From Streptomyces griseoluteus (GTDB lineage: Bacteria; Actinomycetota; Actinomycetes; Streptomycetales; Streptomycetaceae), in NCBI RefSeq assembly GCF_004784465.1, contig NZ_SRRU01000012.1, positions 1-64,000 of the forward strand: a stretch of 64,000 nt of DNA. Reading direction: 5' to 3'. Positions 36,125 through 44,994 of this stretch are shown here, piece after piece. The translations under genes were made by a program, and so were the position numbers. Numbering within the stretch: the first letter of the stretch is position 1; every line of letters begins with the position of its first letter. The notes below the pieces were generated by a model that saw only the letters and a list, made by a program, of their open reading frames with translations, was not told the DNA's origin and did not search any database.

Positions 36125-37177
36125 TCAGCTCTCGCGCAGGTACTTCGGGGCGGGCGGTCTGGAGGACCGCGCGTCCTCACCCAGTGTGGCCGACAGCCAC
36201 TTGTCGTACGACGCCTGCCAGCCGTCGGCCCGGTAGTCCACCAGCACGCGGTTGACGCGGCGTACGAGGTCGGTGGCGTCCTTCTTCATCGCCACGCCGT
36301 AGTACTCGGTGGTGAACGGCTTGCCCAGCACCTTCACCGTGGGGTCCTGCGCGGCCTGGCTGGCGGCCAGCGCGCCGTCGGTGACCACCGCGTCCGCCTC
36401 GCCGAGCTGGAGCCTGACCAGGCAGTCCAGCTGGTTGGGCACGGTCGCGGAGAAGTCCGTGGTGGCGGGCAGCGCCTTGCGCTCAAGGTCCGCCTTCAGC
36501 TTGCCGTAGGCGGTCGAGCCGGCCGCCGTGCAGACCTTCTTGCCGGCCAGCGTCCTGTCGTAGCCCTTGATGCCGGAGGCGTCGGGGACGAGGAGCTGCT
36601 GGCCGGTCTTGAAGTAGGGCGCGGAGAACGCCACGTCGCGCAGCCGGTCGCAGGTGATGGTCATCGTGCGGACCACCATGTCGACCGTGCCGTCCTGGAT
36701 CGCGGGGATGCGTTGGCTGGTCGGGATCGCCTTGAACTGGACGTCGTCCGGGCTGCCGAGGATGTCCTTGGCGATGCGGCGCACCAGGTCGATGTCGAAG
36801 CCCTCCAGCTCCGCGCCCTCGGTGCCCGGATTGCGGTAGCCCCAGCGGTAGCTGTTCTGGTCGATCCCCACGATCAGCTTGCGCCTGTCGCCCTTGCGGG
36901 CCTTGATGGCGTCGATGGTCGGGCCGTCCGCGCCGGAGGGGGGAGGGGTGCGGTTCTGCGCCGACGGCTCCTCGCAGTCGTCCGCGCGGGCCGGGCTGCC
37001 GGTCACCAGGCTCCGGCCCGCCGGTGCCGCGCCGGCCGCCGGGTGCGCCTGGGTACGGGGGAGCAGCATCACGAACGCCAGTGCCAGCGCGCACAGCACC
37101 GCCATCGCGCCGACCCCGCCCCAGCCGCGCAGCCGGGTGCGCATCCGCGCCGCCTCCATCGCCTGGCCCCCTGTCAC
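36125..37177 (-). CDS. glnH: GlnH-like periplasmic amino-acid-binding protein
   Basis: The protein is about 350 aa. It has a membrane-spanning N-terminal segment (VGAMAVLCALALAFVMLL) followed by a long Ala/Pro linker and a family-3 solute-binding domain (about 95-335; KLIVGIDQNSYRWGYRN, GFDIDLVRRIAKDILG, FSAPYFKTGQQLLV). No ABC permease or ATPase accompanies it, so it is probably a signalling receptor subunit, as GlnH is for the Mycobacterium GlnX-PknG pathway (sensing Asp/Glu). GTG 37177 overlaps the upstream stop (GTGA) with GGAG before it; ATG 37159 with AGGGGG is an alternative. Confidence 0.84.
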   Translation of the reverse strand: MTGGQAMEAARMRTRLRGWGGVGAMAVLCALALAFVMLLPRTQAHPAAGAAPAGRSLVTGSPARADDCEEPSAQNRTPPPSGADGPTIDAIKARKGDRRKLIVGIDQNSYRWGYRNPGTEGAELEGFDIDLVRRIAKDILGSPDDVQFKAIPTSQRIPAIQDGTVDMVVRTMTITCDRLRDVAFSAPYFKTGQQLLVPDASGIKGYDRTLAGKKVCTAAGSTAYGKLKADLERKALPATTDFSATVPNQLDCLVRLQLGEADAVVTDGALAASQAAQDPTVKVLGKPFTTEYYGVAMKKDATDLVRRVNRVLVDYRADGWQASYDKWLSATLGEDARSSRPPAPKYLRES

Positions 37178-38580
37178 CGGTACTCCGAAAGCCTGCGCCC
37201 GATGCCGTACACCGCGCCCGCCGCGCCCAGGACGCCGAGCACCGCCGCGCCCTCGGGCAGTCCGGCCATGGCGTCCCGGCCGTCGGCGGCAGCCCGGTCG
37301 AACTCGGTCTGCTCGTGGCCGAGGGCGCGGGTCAGGCTCCCGTCCACGCCGTCGAAGGCCGCGCCGGTGGTGTCGTCGGCGCCGATCACCTGGTCCAGCG
37401 CGCGCTGGTAGTTGCCCCGCTCGTCCTCGGTCCGGGCGGTGCCGTGCCGCTTCTTCCACTCGGCCGTGTCGTCCAGGGCCGAGTCCACCGGTGCGCCGCC
37501 CCTGGCGTCGTCGGCGAGCCGCCGGGCCTCGGTGAGGCGGGCGTCCAGGGCGGCGAGGTCGCGGTCGAAGGCGTAGTAGTACGCGTCCTGCTTGGTGCCG
37601 TTCACCTCGACGGTCTCCGCTCCGCGCGCCACCAGGCTCAGGTTCTCGTTGCCGCGCGCCTTCAGGGCGGCGATCTGGGCGTTGTGCAGCACGTTCAGTG
37701 AGCGGATGCCGTGTTCGTAGGAGCCGAACAGCCCGGAGCGGGCCACGGTGTGGCCGACGACCAGCCACAGCAGCACCACCACGGTCGCGGCCGAGGCGGC
37801 GACCAGACCGTGGTTCAGCACGCGGTTGGTGCGGCGGAAGTCCCGGTACTGGGCCAGGCCCAGCGCGGCCAGCGCGAGCAGGCCCAGCGCGATCGCCGCC
37901 CAGGGGTAGGGAGTGGCGTCCGCGTAGTCGGCGTCCAGCCGCTGGTTCTCCTTGGTGTACAGGTCCTGCGCGGCCGGGAGCATCTCCGTCTGCATCTTCT
38001 CGTTGGCGTACCGGAGATAGGCGCCGCCCACCGGGTAGCCCTGGCGGTTGTAGACACGGGCCCGCTCGACGAGCCCCTTGTACTCGGGCAGCAGCCGGTT
38101 CAGCTTGCGGACGGTGGCCTCGGAGGCGGAGCCGGGCTCGGTGTCGGCGGCAGCGCGGACCAGGCCGGAGGCGGCGGTACGGATGTCCTCCTCGTACCGC
38201 TCCCGGTTCGCCGCGCTCTCCCTGGGACCCGCCAGAAAGCCGGTGGAGGCCGCGGTGTTGGCGTCGGCCAGCGAGCGGTAGATCGCGGCCGCGCCCGAAC
38301 TGAGCGGCTGGCTGCGGGTCAGCACGTCGTCGGCGGCGGTCGCCCGCTCCCCGCTCTGCCACGCGGTGACGGCGCCGAACGCGACGACCAGCAGGGCGAG
38401 TACGGCCCCGATGACCCGCAGCCGCCCCGGCTCGGTGGTCGCGGCGTCCCGCAGCCGCTCGGCCCCCTCGGCGAAGGCGGTGCGCCGCGCGGGAGGCAGG
38501 CCGGACGGGCCGCGCTGGGCGGGGATGGCCGTGGTGACGGGTGGTGCGAACGCGGCTCTGCTCTGCGGCGGTTGTGTCAC
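37174..38580 (-). CDS. glnX: GlnX-like four-TM membrane sensor
   Basis: The 468-aa protein has TM1 at about 54-74 (LRVIGAVLALLVVAFGAVTAW), a helical extracytoplasmic domain (about 80-215), two central TM helices (about 220-270), a second extracytoplasmic helical domain and TM4 at about 440-460. Only short cytoplasmic ends remain. The architecture matches mycobacterial GlnX, which binds GlnH outside and relays to PknG inside. As first gene of the seven-gene operon it has a strong RBS (GGGGGAGG). Identification rests on architecture and synteny. Confidence 0.8.
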   Translation of the reverse strand: MTQPPQSRAAFAPPVTTAIPAQRGPSGLPPARRTAFAEGAERLRDAATTEPGRLRVIGAVLALLVVAFGAVTAWQSGERATAADDVLTRSQPLSSGAAAIYRSLADANTAASTGFLAGPRESAANRERYEEDIRTAASGLVRAAADTEPGSASEATVRKLNRLLPEYKGLVERARVYNRQGYPVGGAYLRYANEKMQTEMLPAAQDLYTKENQRLDADYADATPYPWAAIALGLLALAALGLAQYRDFRRTNRVLNHGLVAASAATVVVLLWLVVGHTVARSGLFGSYEHGIRSLNVLHNAQIAALKARGNENLSLVARGAETVEVNGTKQDAYYYAFDRDLAALDARLTEARRLADDARGGAPVDSALDDTAEWKKRHGTARTEDERGNYQRALDQVIGADDTTGAAFDGVDGSLTRALGHEQTEFDRAAADGRDAMAGLPEGAAVLGVLGAAGAVYGIGRRLSEYR

Positions 38581-38756
38581 CTGACCTCCCCCATGGTCAT
38601 CCGTTGGCCGCCAGTATCGCCGCCCGCGTCCCCCTCCGCACCAGCCTTCACCGCATCTTGATCGGATCGGGGCGCGAAGCGGGCTCTACCCCCTCTGTCC
38701 AGAAACACGCGGAGTCAATCACGTTGGTTCCCCCGGCCGCTCCCGTAAGGGGTGGT

Positions 38757-39737
38757 TCAGGCGACGCCCGGCTCCCACGTCAGGCGGGCCCGCTCCAGGG
38801 CCTCGGGGGTCGCGCCCAGGTGGTCGAGGCCGAGGAGGGCGGCCCCGAGGACCGGGGGAGCGGTGACCAACTGGGGCTTCCCGAGCGGGGCTCGGGCGGC
38901 CAGGCGGGTGCGGATGCCCTGGTCGAGCTGTGGGTGGCCCGCTGCGAGGACGCTGCCGCCGAGCAGGACCGGGGTGGGCTCGGTCAGGAGGTCCAGGCGG
39001 GTCAGGGCGACCGTGGCCATCAGGGTCACCTCCTCGGCGAGGCGGTCGATCAGGGAGCGGGCGACGGGGTCACCGCTCGCCGCCGTGGCGAAGAGGACCG
39101 GGGTCAGCTCGTGGCGGCGGGTGGGGGCGAGCCGGCCCAGGTGGAAGGACTCGATCAGGGCCCCCGTCGTGGGCAGGCCGAAGTGGGCCGGGAGGGTGCG
39201 GGCCAGCTCGGTCGGACCGCCCCGGCCGTCCTCCGCGCGGGCGGCGTGCCAGAGGGCCTCCTCGGCCAGGCCCCAGCCGCCGCCCCAGTCACCGGAGAGC
39301 CGGCCGAGGGCCGGGAAGCGGGCCGTACGGCCGTCGGGGCGCATGCCGACGCAGTTGATGCCGGCCCCGCACACCACGGCCACGCCCCGCGGCTCTGCCA
39401 CCCCGGCGCGCAGGATGGCGAAGGTGTCGTTGCGCACCTCCACCGAGGCGCCCCAGGCCCGCTCGGTCACCGCCGCCGCCAACTGCTCCTCCTCCACCGG
39501 GAGATCGGCGTTGGCCAGGCAGGCCGAGACGTGCGAGACGTACGGCACCCCCGCTGCGGCCAGCGCCCGCTCCACCGGCTCGGCCAGCGCCTCCAGCGCC
39601 CGCTCCACGCCCACCACCGGGGGCCGGAAGCCGCCGCCGCGCGCGGTGGCCAGCACCTCGCCGGCCGCGCCGACCACGGCCACGTCGGTCTTGCTGTTGC
39701 CCGCGTCGACGGCGAGGACGGTCCCGGTCAGGCCCAC
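38757..39737 (-). CDS. N-acetylglucosamine kinase-like ATPase (BadF/BadG family)
   Basis: The 326-aa ASKHA-fold kinase has phosphate-1 motif VLAVDAGNSKTDVAVV, the substrate/phosphate-2 region VCGAGINCVG and GDWGGGWGLAEEAL, as in bacterial and mammalian GlcNAc kinases. It would phosphorylate GlcNAc, glucosamine or a related sugar in the cytoplasm. The GTG start at 39737 overlaps the GH4 gene by 10 nt, so they form a two-gene operon. Substrate is inferred from family only. Confidence 0.82.
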   Translation of the reverse strand: MGLTGTVLAVDAGNSKTDVAVVGAAGEVLATARGGGFRPPVVGVERALEALAEPVERALAAAGVPYVSHVSACLANADLPVEEEQLAAAVTERAWGASVEVRNDTFAILRAGVAEPRGVAVVCGAGINCVGMRPDGRTARFPALGRLSGDWGGGWGLAEEALWHAARAEDGRGGPTELARTLPAHFGLPTTGALIESFHLGRLAPTRRHELTPVLFATAASGDPVARSLIDRLAEEVTLMATVALTRLDLLTEPTPVLLGGSVLAAGHPQLDQGIRTRLAARAPLGKPQLVTAPPVLGAALLGLDHLGATPEALERARLTWEPGVA

Positions 39738-40993
39738 GCCAGATGCTCCCGGTTGTGCGCGAGGAGGAGGTCGGTGAGCGTCTCGGCGTACGCGTACTGG
39801 CCGACCAGCGGATGCGCCAGCAGGGCCCGGAACACCCGGTTCCGGCCGCCGCGCAGGGCCGCGTCCAGGGCGAGTTCCTCGTAGGCCGTCACGTTCGCCA
39901 TCAGCCCGGCGAACAGCGGGTCGACGCCCGGCACCGGGAGCGGCTTCGCCCCGGCCGGGCCGACCGCGGCGGGCACCTCGATCACCGCGTCGTCGGGGAG
40001 GAACGGCAGCGTGCCCCCGTTGACCGTGTTCACCACCTGGTACGGGCTGCCCCCGCCGCCCAGCAGGGCCGCCGCCACGTCCACGGCCGCCTCCGAGTAG
40101 AAGGCCCCGCCGCGCCGGGCCAGCAGCGCGGGCTTCTCGTCCAGCGCCGGGTCGGCGTACATCGCCAGCAGCTCCCGCTCCAGCGCCGCGACCTCGGCCG
40201 CCCGTGAGGGCTTCACCCGTTGCTCGCCCACCACCTCGTCGTGCAGGTAGTAGTACCGCAGGTAGTACGACGGGATCGCGCCCAGCCGCTCCAGCAGCGG
40301 GCGCGGCAGCCGCAGGTCGGCGGCGACGGCGTCCCCGTGCTCGGCCAGCAGCCGGGGGAGCACGTCCTCGCCGTCGGGGCCGCCGAGGCGTACGGCGGTC
40401 TCCCAGGTGAGGTGGTTGAGGCCGACGTGGTCGAGGTGGACCTCGCCCGGCCCGGTGCCGAGCAGGGCGGCGAACTTCCGCTGGAGCCCGATCGCCACAT
40501 TGCACAGGCCGACCGCGCGGTGGCCCTCCTGGAGCAGGGCACGGGTGACGATGCCGACGGGGTTGGTGAAGTCGATGATCCACGCGTCCGGGTTGGCCCG
40601 CCGCACCCGCTCCGCGATGTCCAGCACCACCGGGACCGTGCGCAGCGCCTTGGCGAGGCCGCCCGCGCCGGTCGTCTCCTGGCCCAGGCACCCGCACTCC
40701 AGCGGCCAGGTCTCGTCCCGCTCGCGCGCCGCCTGCCCGCCCACCCGGAGCTGGAGCAGTACGGCGTCCGCGCCCGTCACCCCGGCGTCCAGGTCGGAGG
40801 TGGTGACCACCCGGCCGGGATGTCCCTGCCGGGCGAAGATGCGGCGGGCCAGGCCGCCCACCAGCTCCAGCCGGTCCGCCGCCGGGTCCACCAGCACGAG
40901 CTCGGTCACCGGCAGCGTGTCCCGCAATCGCGCGAAGCCGTCGACGAGTTCCGGGGTGTAGGTCGAACCTCCGCCGACCACGGTCAGTCTCAC
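39728..40993 (-). CDS. GH4 family 6-phospho-beta-glucosidase-like enzyme
   Basis: The 421-aa enzyme has an N-terminal Rossmann NAD+ site (TVVGGGSTYTPELVDG), the metal-site motif GLCNVAIG, an NP motif (DFTNPVGIVTR) and a C-terminal MANVTAYEELALDAA. GH4 enzymes use NAD+ and Mn2+ in a redox-elimination mechanism. Bacterial members near this sequence hydrolyse 6-phospho-beta-glucosides; no PTS is encoded nearby. The GTG 40993 with AGGGAG seven bases before is the start; open sequence upstream is not coding. Confidence 0.85.
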   Translation of the reverse strand: MRLTVVGGGSTYTPELVDGFARLRDTLPVTELVLVDPAADRLELVGGLARRIFARQGHPGRVVTTSDLDAGVTGADAVLLQLRVGGQAARERDETWPLECGCLGQETTGAGGLAKALRTVPVVLDIAERVRRANPDAWIIDFTNPVGIVTRALLQEGHRAVGLCNVAIGLQRKFAALLGTGPGEVHLDHVGLNHLTWETAVRLGGPDGEDVLPRLLAEHGDAVAADLRLPRPLLERLGAIPSYYLRYYYLHDEVVGEQRVKPSRAAEVAALERELLAMYADPALDEKPALLARRGGAFYSEAAVDVAAALLGGGGSPYQVVNTVNGGTLPFLPDDAVIEVPAAVGPAGAKPLPVPGVDPLFAGLMANVTAYEELALDAALRGGRNRVFRALLAHPLVGQYAYAETLTDLLLAHNREHLAWA

Positions 40994-41112
40994 GGGCGAC
41001 TCCCTCGCGTACGACGGGCTCCTCGGCCAGCAGGAACCTAGGCGCAGGCGGGAGAGTCCGTCAACGACGCGCGCCCCCGCGGTTCGTACCGTGGGGGCTC
41101 GCTCGGGGGCCG

Positions 41113-42222
41113 CTACTTCACCGGAGGCTTCGGCGTGGTGAGGGGGTTGGTGGCCAGCGACTGCGGGGAGGTGGCGTTGTTGAACGCCGAGGGCGCGGCG
41201 ACGCCGGCCGAGGGGTCGGGGGTCACGTCCTCCGGGACCACGGCCGTGGCACCGCCGATGATCGGGATGCTCGCCCTGTCGAAGGCCCGCTTGATCCGCC
41301 AGCGCAGCTCGCGCTCGACCGACACCGACTTGCCCGGCATGGTCTTGGCGGAGACCCGGATGACCATGGAGTCGATCAGCACGCTGTCCAGGCCCAGCAC
41401 CTCGATGGGGCTCCAGAGCAGCTCGTTCCACGGCTCCTCCTTGCCCATCTTCTCCGCGACCTCGTCCAGCACGGACTTGACCTTGTCCAGGTCCTCGTCG
41501 GCGCGGACGGTGACGTCCACGCCCGCCGTGGCCCAGCCCTGGGACAGGTTGCCGATGCGCTTGACCTCGCCGTTGCGGACGTACCAGATCTCGCCGCTGT
41601 CGCCGCGCAGCTTGGTCACGCGGAGGCCGACCTCGACGACCTCGCCGGTGGCCACCCCGGCGTCGATGGTGTCGCCGACGCCGTACTGGTCCTCGATGAT
41701 CATGAAGACGCCGGACAGGAAGTCGGTGACCAGGTTCCGGGCGCCGAAACCGATCGCCACACCGGCCACGCCGGCGGAGGCGAGCAGGGGGGCCAGGTCG
41801 ATCTTGAAGGTGGAGAGCACCATCAGGGCGGCCGTGCCGAGGATGGTGAAGGACGCCACCGAGCGCAGCACGGAGCCGATGGCGGCCGAGCGCTGACGGC
41901 GCCGCTCGTTGTTGACCAGCAGCCCGCCCAGCGGTGACTGGTCCACCGCCTGCACGGTGCGGTTCATCCGCTCGATCAGCTTGGTGATGGCCCGGCGCAC
42001 GACCGCGCGCAGCGCGACGGCGATGATCACGATCAGCAGGATCTGCAGGCCCATCGCCAGCCAGGTCGACCAGTTCTGCTCGACCCAGGTCGCCGCGTTG
42101 GCCGCGTTCTCCTGGGCGTCCTGGAGCGAGGGCACGGCCGGGTCCGAGCCCGATGGCGAGGGAGACGGCGAGACTCCGGCGGCCAGCAGGGCGGCAGGCA
42201 GGGACACGGCGGGTACCTCCAT
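41113..42222 (-). CDS. mscS: MscS-family mechanosensitive ion channel
   Basis: The protein is about 369 aa. TM1 (WLAMGLQILLIVIIAVALRAVV) is followed by two more hydrophobic segments, the last containing the pore-lining TM3 (LASAGVAGVAIGFGARNLVTDFLSG). The MscS beta-domain follows with VGDTIDAGVATGEVVEVGLR. It opens on membrane tension to release solutes in osmotic downshock. The start is uncertain: ATG 42222 is used, with GTG codons at 42207, about 42258 and 42294 also in frame, none with a clear RBS. Confidence 0.85.
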   Translation of the reverse strand: MEVPAVSLPAALLAAGVSPSPSPSGSDPAVPSLQDAQENAANAATWVEQNWSTWLAMGLQILLIVIIAVALRAVVRRAITKLIERMNRTVQAVDQSPLGGLLVNNERRRQRSAAIGSVLRSVASFTILGTAALMVLSTFKIDLAPLLASAGVAGVAIGFGARNLVTDFLSGVFMIIEDQYGVGDTIDAGVATGEVVEVGLRVTKLRGDSGEIWYVRNGEVKRIGNLSQGWATAGVDVTVRADEDLDKVKSVLDEVAEKMGKEEPWNELLWSPIEVLGLDSVLIDSMVIRVSAKTMPGKSVSVERELRWRIKRAFDRASIPIIGGATAVVPEDVTPDPSAGVAAPSAFNNATSPQSLATNPLTTPKPPVK

Positions 42223-42511
42223 GGTGCTGCGGTCCGCGCCGGCGGGGGCGGGCAAGGTCACGGAATGGTCACCGGGCGGACAGAACCACCACACTAACGG
42301 GGCATCGCGCGCCTATTCGCCGCTTCTCCGGAGGCTCCCTGCCCCGCCCGCGCCTGAACAGGCCATGGGTACCGGACGGCTCCGCTCATGTGGTCGAAAA
42401 CACTTCGAGCCCGTTACCGGCACATGGTGGCGCTCGGAGCAGGCATGAGGGGAGACTGAACCAGATCGTCCCGGCGCGAGCCACGCGCCGCCGACGCCCA
42501 AGGAGGCCCCT

Positions 42512-43048
42512 GTGCCGCATGTCCTGGTCCTCAACGCGTCGTACGAGCCCCTCGGCGTCGTACCGCTCCGCCGCGCGCTCGTCCTCGTCCTGGAGAACAA
42601 GGCCGTCTCCCTCGAGGAATCCGGCGCCTATCTGCACAGCGCGTCCGTCACAGTCCCCGCACCCAGCGTGGTCCGGCTCAAGCGTTTCGTGCGGGTTCCC
42701 TACCGGGGGCCCGTTCCACTCACCCGGCGCGCGCTGTTCGCGCGGGACGGGGGCCGGTGCGCGTACTGCGGTGGCGTCGCAACCAGCGTCGACCACGTCA
42801 TCCCGCGCTCACGCGGGGGCAAGCACGTCTGGGACAACGTGGTGGCCTCCTGCCGTCGCTGCAACCACGTCAAGGCCGACCGCCACCTGGTCGAACTCGG
42901 CTGGCGCCTGCGCCACCAGCCGGCCCCGCCCACCGGCCTGGCCTGGCGCATCATCGGCACCGGCCACCGCGACCCCCGCTGGCTCCCCTACCTCCAGCCC
43001 TACGGCGCGGAGGCCGCCCTGGCCCGGATCGACGGCATCTCGGCCTGA
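42512..43048 (+). CDS. HNH endonuclease-domain protein
   Basis: The 178-aa protein has an N-terminal domain (VLVLNASYEPLGVVPLRRAL) and an HNH domain (about 77-125) with CAYCGG, DHVIPRSRGG, a WDNVVASC Asn and CRRC, giving the His-Asn-His core and two zinc CxxC pairs. This family is widespread in actinobacteria as a standalone chromosomal gene with no known restriction role. The GTG start has an ideal AAGGAGG upstream. Confidence 0.87.
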   Translation: MPHVLVLNASYEPLGVVPLRRALVLVLENKAVSLEESGAYLHSASVTVPAPSVVRLKRFVRVPYRGPVPLTRRALFARDGGRCAYCGGVATSVDHVIPRSRGGKHVWDNVVASCRRCNHVKADRHLVELGWRLRHQPAPPTGLAWRIIGTGHRDPRWLPYLQPYGAEAALARIDGISA

Positions 43049-43075
43049 CGCCGGGCGCGCCCCGGCCACGGGGTG

Positions 43076-43672
43076 TCAGCCGCCGGGCCTCGCGCCCCGG
43101 ACGGCGTACAGCGCGGTGCCCAGCGCGAAGGCGGCCAGCGCGGCGGCCCAGGCACCCGGCTGCGCCCCCGGCTGCACCGGCCACGCCCACACCGTGGCCG
43201 CCCGGCCGCGCGCGCCCGAGGAGGCCAGGTAGGCGGCCGACACGTAACCGAAGGCGGGCAGCCAGCTCAGCCGGGCCCCGAGGACGACGGCGGCGAGCGC
43301 CACGATCCCCACGCAGCCCAGGATGTTCCGGATCATCGCCGGGGCACCGAACGTCTCCGCGTGCCCGGCGACGGCCACCGGCAGCACCGCCGAGGCGAGC
43401 GCGGTCAGCGCGAGGAGATGCGCCAGCCGCCGGGGCCACCAGGGGCGTACGGCCGTGCGGTCCAGCTCGTCGGAGTCGGAGCGCAGGCTCGCCCCGATCA
43501 CGGCGGCGGCCAGCAGCGGGGCGAGGGCGACGACCGGCACCCGGCGGCCGGGGTCCAGGTAGGCGTCCAGGGCCCCGGCCGCCCAGACGGCGAAGCCGGT
43601 GGTCGCGGCGAGGGCCGCCAGGGTCTGGGGGAGGGCGCGGGAACGGGCATAGAGCGGGAGGCCGGGGTTCAC
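43076..43672 (-). CDS. Membrane protein, likely ABC permease subunit, last gene of sigma-ABC operon
   Basis: The 198-aa protein has about six hydrophobic helices and no motif beyond them (e.g. VPVVALAPLLAAAVIGASL). The N-terminus VNPGLPLYARSRALP is followed directly by TM1. The GTG start forms a GTGA overlap with the upstream permease-like gene. It is probably a membrane partner of the ABC ATPase encoded in the same operon. Confidence 0.7.
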   Translation of the reverse strand: MNPGLPLYARSRALPQTLAALAATTGFAVWAAGALDAYLDPGRRVPVVALAPLLAAAVIGASLRSDSDELDRTAVRPWWPRRLAHLLALTALASAVLPVAVAGHAETFGAPAMIRNILGCVGIVALAAVVLGARLSWLPAFGYVSAAYLASSGARGRAATVWAWPVQPGAQPGAWAAALAAFALGTALYAVRGARPGG

Positions 43673-44994
43673 AGGGACGGCACCCCCTCGGCGTCGCAGG
43701 CCGCGCGGGCCGCGAAGTAGGCGGAGAGCCAGGTGCGGCGCCGCTGCTCGTCCATGCCGGCCAGCTTGGCGCGGGCGGCCTGGCTCGCGCGGAGGCGGGC
43801 ACGCGCGGCCGCGTCGCCCTTGGCGTCGTCGGCATCGAAGTCGCGTTGCAGAGGGCTCGGCGCCAGGTACGCCTGTACGGCGTCGTCCGCGAGCAGCACC
43901 CGCTCGGGCTCCTTGCCGCAGTCGCCGCGCAGGGACGCCACCGCCTCCCACGCGTACTGCTCCGGTTTCATCAGCCGCCCGCGTACGGCGTACCAGCCGA
44001 ACGGCGTCAGCATCGGCAGAGCGGCCTCGTCGGCGCGCGGCTCGGTGCCCCGGTCCGACCAGCGGGCCGGGAGACTGCGCACGCCGTGCAGCTTGCCGGT
44101 GACTCCGGACAGGGCCGCGCGGACCTGGGGGAGCATGCCGGAATAGCGGGCGTTGACGCAGACGGCGGGCGTGGTGGAGGTGTCGCACACCTGGCGGTGG
44201 GCGAGCGGGTCCGGCCGCCACGGGCCGCTCCCGGTGGACAGCAGCAGCGCCGCGGCCAGGGCGGCGGCCAGCGGCAGCAGGGCGGTGGCCCGGCGCCGGG
44301 CCGCGTACGCGAGGGTGAGGGCGAAAGCCAGGCCGAGTGTCCAGGCGGCCATGGCAAGCGGCTGCCACCACACCGGCCAGAAGCCGTCCACGGCGGGCAC
44401 GGCCGGGTTGAGCGGGCTGACGGCGTCCTGGTAGACCGCCGTCCCGAGCCCCGCGTATCCGGCCACGCCCAGCAGGGGGGCCGCGAGCGGGGTGCGGGCT
44501 GCCCGGCCGACGACGTGTCCCACCAGCGTCGCCGCCATCAGCGCGGCGGTGTCTCCCGGCACAAGGCTGAGATACGGGTGGTCGCCTCGGACGTACGGCC
44601 AGCTGGTGAGCGTCGTCAGGCCCACGGCGAGCAGGTAGCCGACGGCCACCCAGAGCGCGACCGGCAGGGCGGAGACCAGCAGCCTGGTGAGCGGCGCGCG
44701 GACCGCCGTATCCCACAGCTCCTCGGTACGACGCCGTCGCTCCCGGCCGCCCTGCCAGCAGCCGGCCGCGGCGGCGAACGGCAGGGCGATCACCAGCGCG
44801 GTGTGGAGCTGGGCGGCGGTCTTCGCCCAGTCGCCCTGCCAGGTGTCGGCGGACGGGGGCAGCAGCGCTCCGAACAGCAGTAGCACCGCCGCCCCGGCGA
44901 GCGGGGGAAAGCCCCGGAGCGCCTCGGCGCGCAGGGGATGGCGGGTGCGGGCGGGTGCTTCCGGCGCGGCCGGGACGGTGGTCGTGGTCATCAC
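43669..44994 (-). CDS. Membrane protein, probable ABC-type permease
   Basis: The 441-aa protein has about six N-terminal TM helices (about 25-260; e.g. LAGAAVLLLFGALLP, AVGYLLAVGLTTL) in the style of ABC-2-type permeases. A C-terminal domain of about 180 residues has Cys residues and a helical YFAARAACDAEG end, probably extracytoplasmic. It overlaps the ATPase gene by 4 nt (GTG 44994, or ATG 44991). Exported substrate unknown. Confidence 0.7.
   Translation of the reverse strand: MMTTTTVPAAPEAPARTRHPLRAEALRGFPPLAGAAVLLLFGALLPPSADTWQGDWAKTAAQLHTALVIALPFAAAAGCWQGGRERRRRTEELWDTAVRAPLTRLLVSALPVALWVAVGYLLAVGLTTLTSWPYVRGDHPYLSLVPGDTAALMAATLVGHVVGRAARTPLAAPLLGVAGYAGLGTAVYQDAVSPLNPAVPAVDGFWPVWWQPLAMAAWTLGLAFALTLAYAARRRATALLPLAAALAAALLLSTGSGPWRPDPLAHRQVCDTSTTPAVCVNARYSGMLPQVRAALSGVTGKLHGVRSLPARWSDRGTEPRADEAALPMLTPFGWYAVRGRLMKPEQYAWEAVASLRGDCGKEPERVLLADDAVQAYLAPSPLQRDFDADDAKGDAAARARLRASQAARAKLAGMDEQRRRTWLSAYFAARAACDAEGVPSL

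Noticed and set aside
36125..37177. Amino-acid ABC uptake system
   Set aside because: Only a binding protein is present, with no permease or ATPase in the operon; sensing with the GlnX-like protein is more likely.
28051..38580. Type VI or ESX secretion regulatory cluster (kinase, PP2C, FHA)
   Set aside because: No sheath, tube, ClpV or ESX components are present, and the kinase is of PknG type with GlnH/GlnX-like partners.
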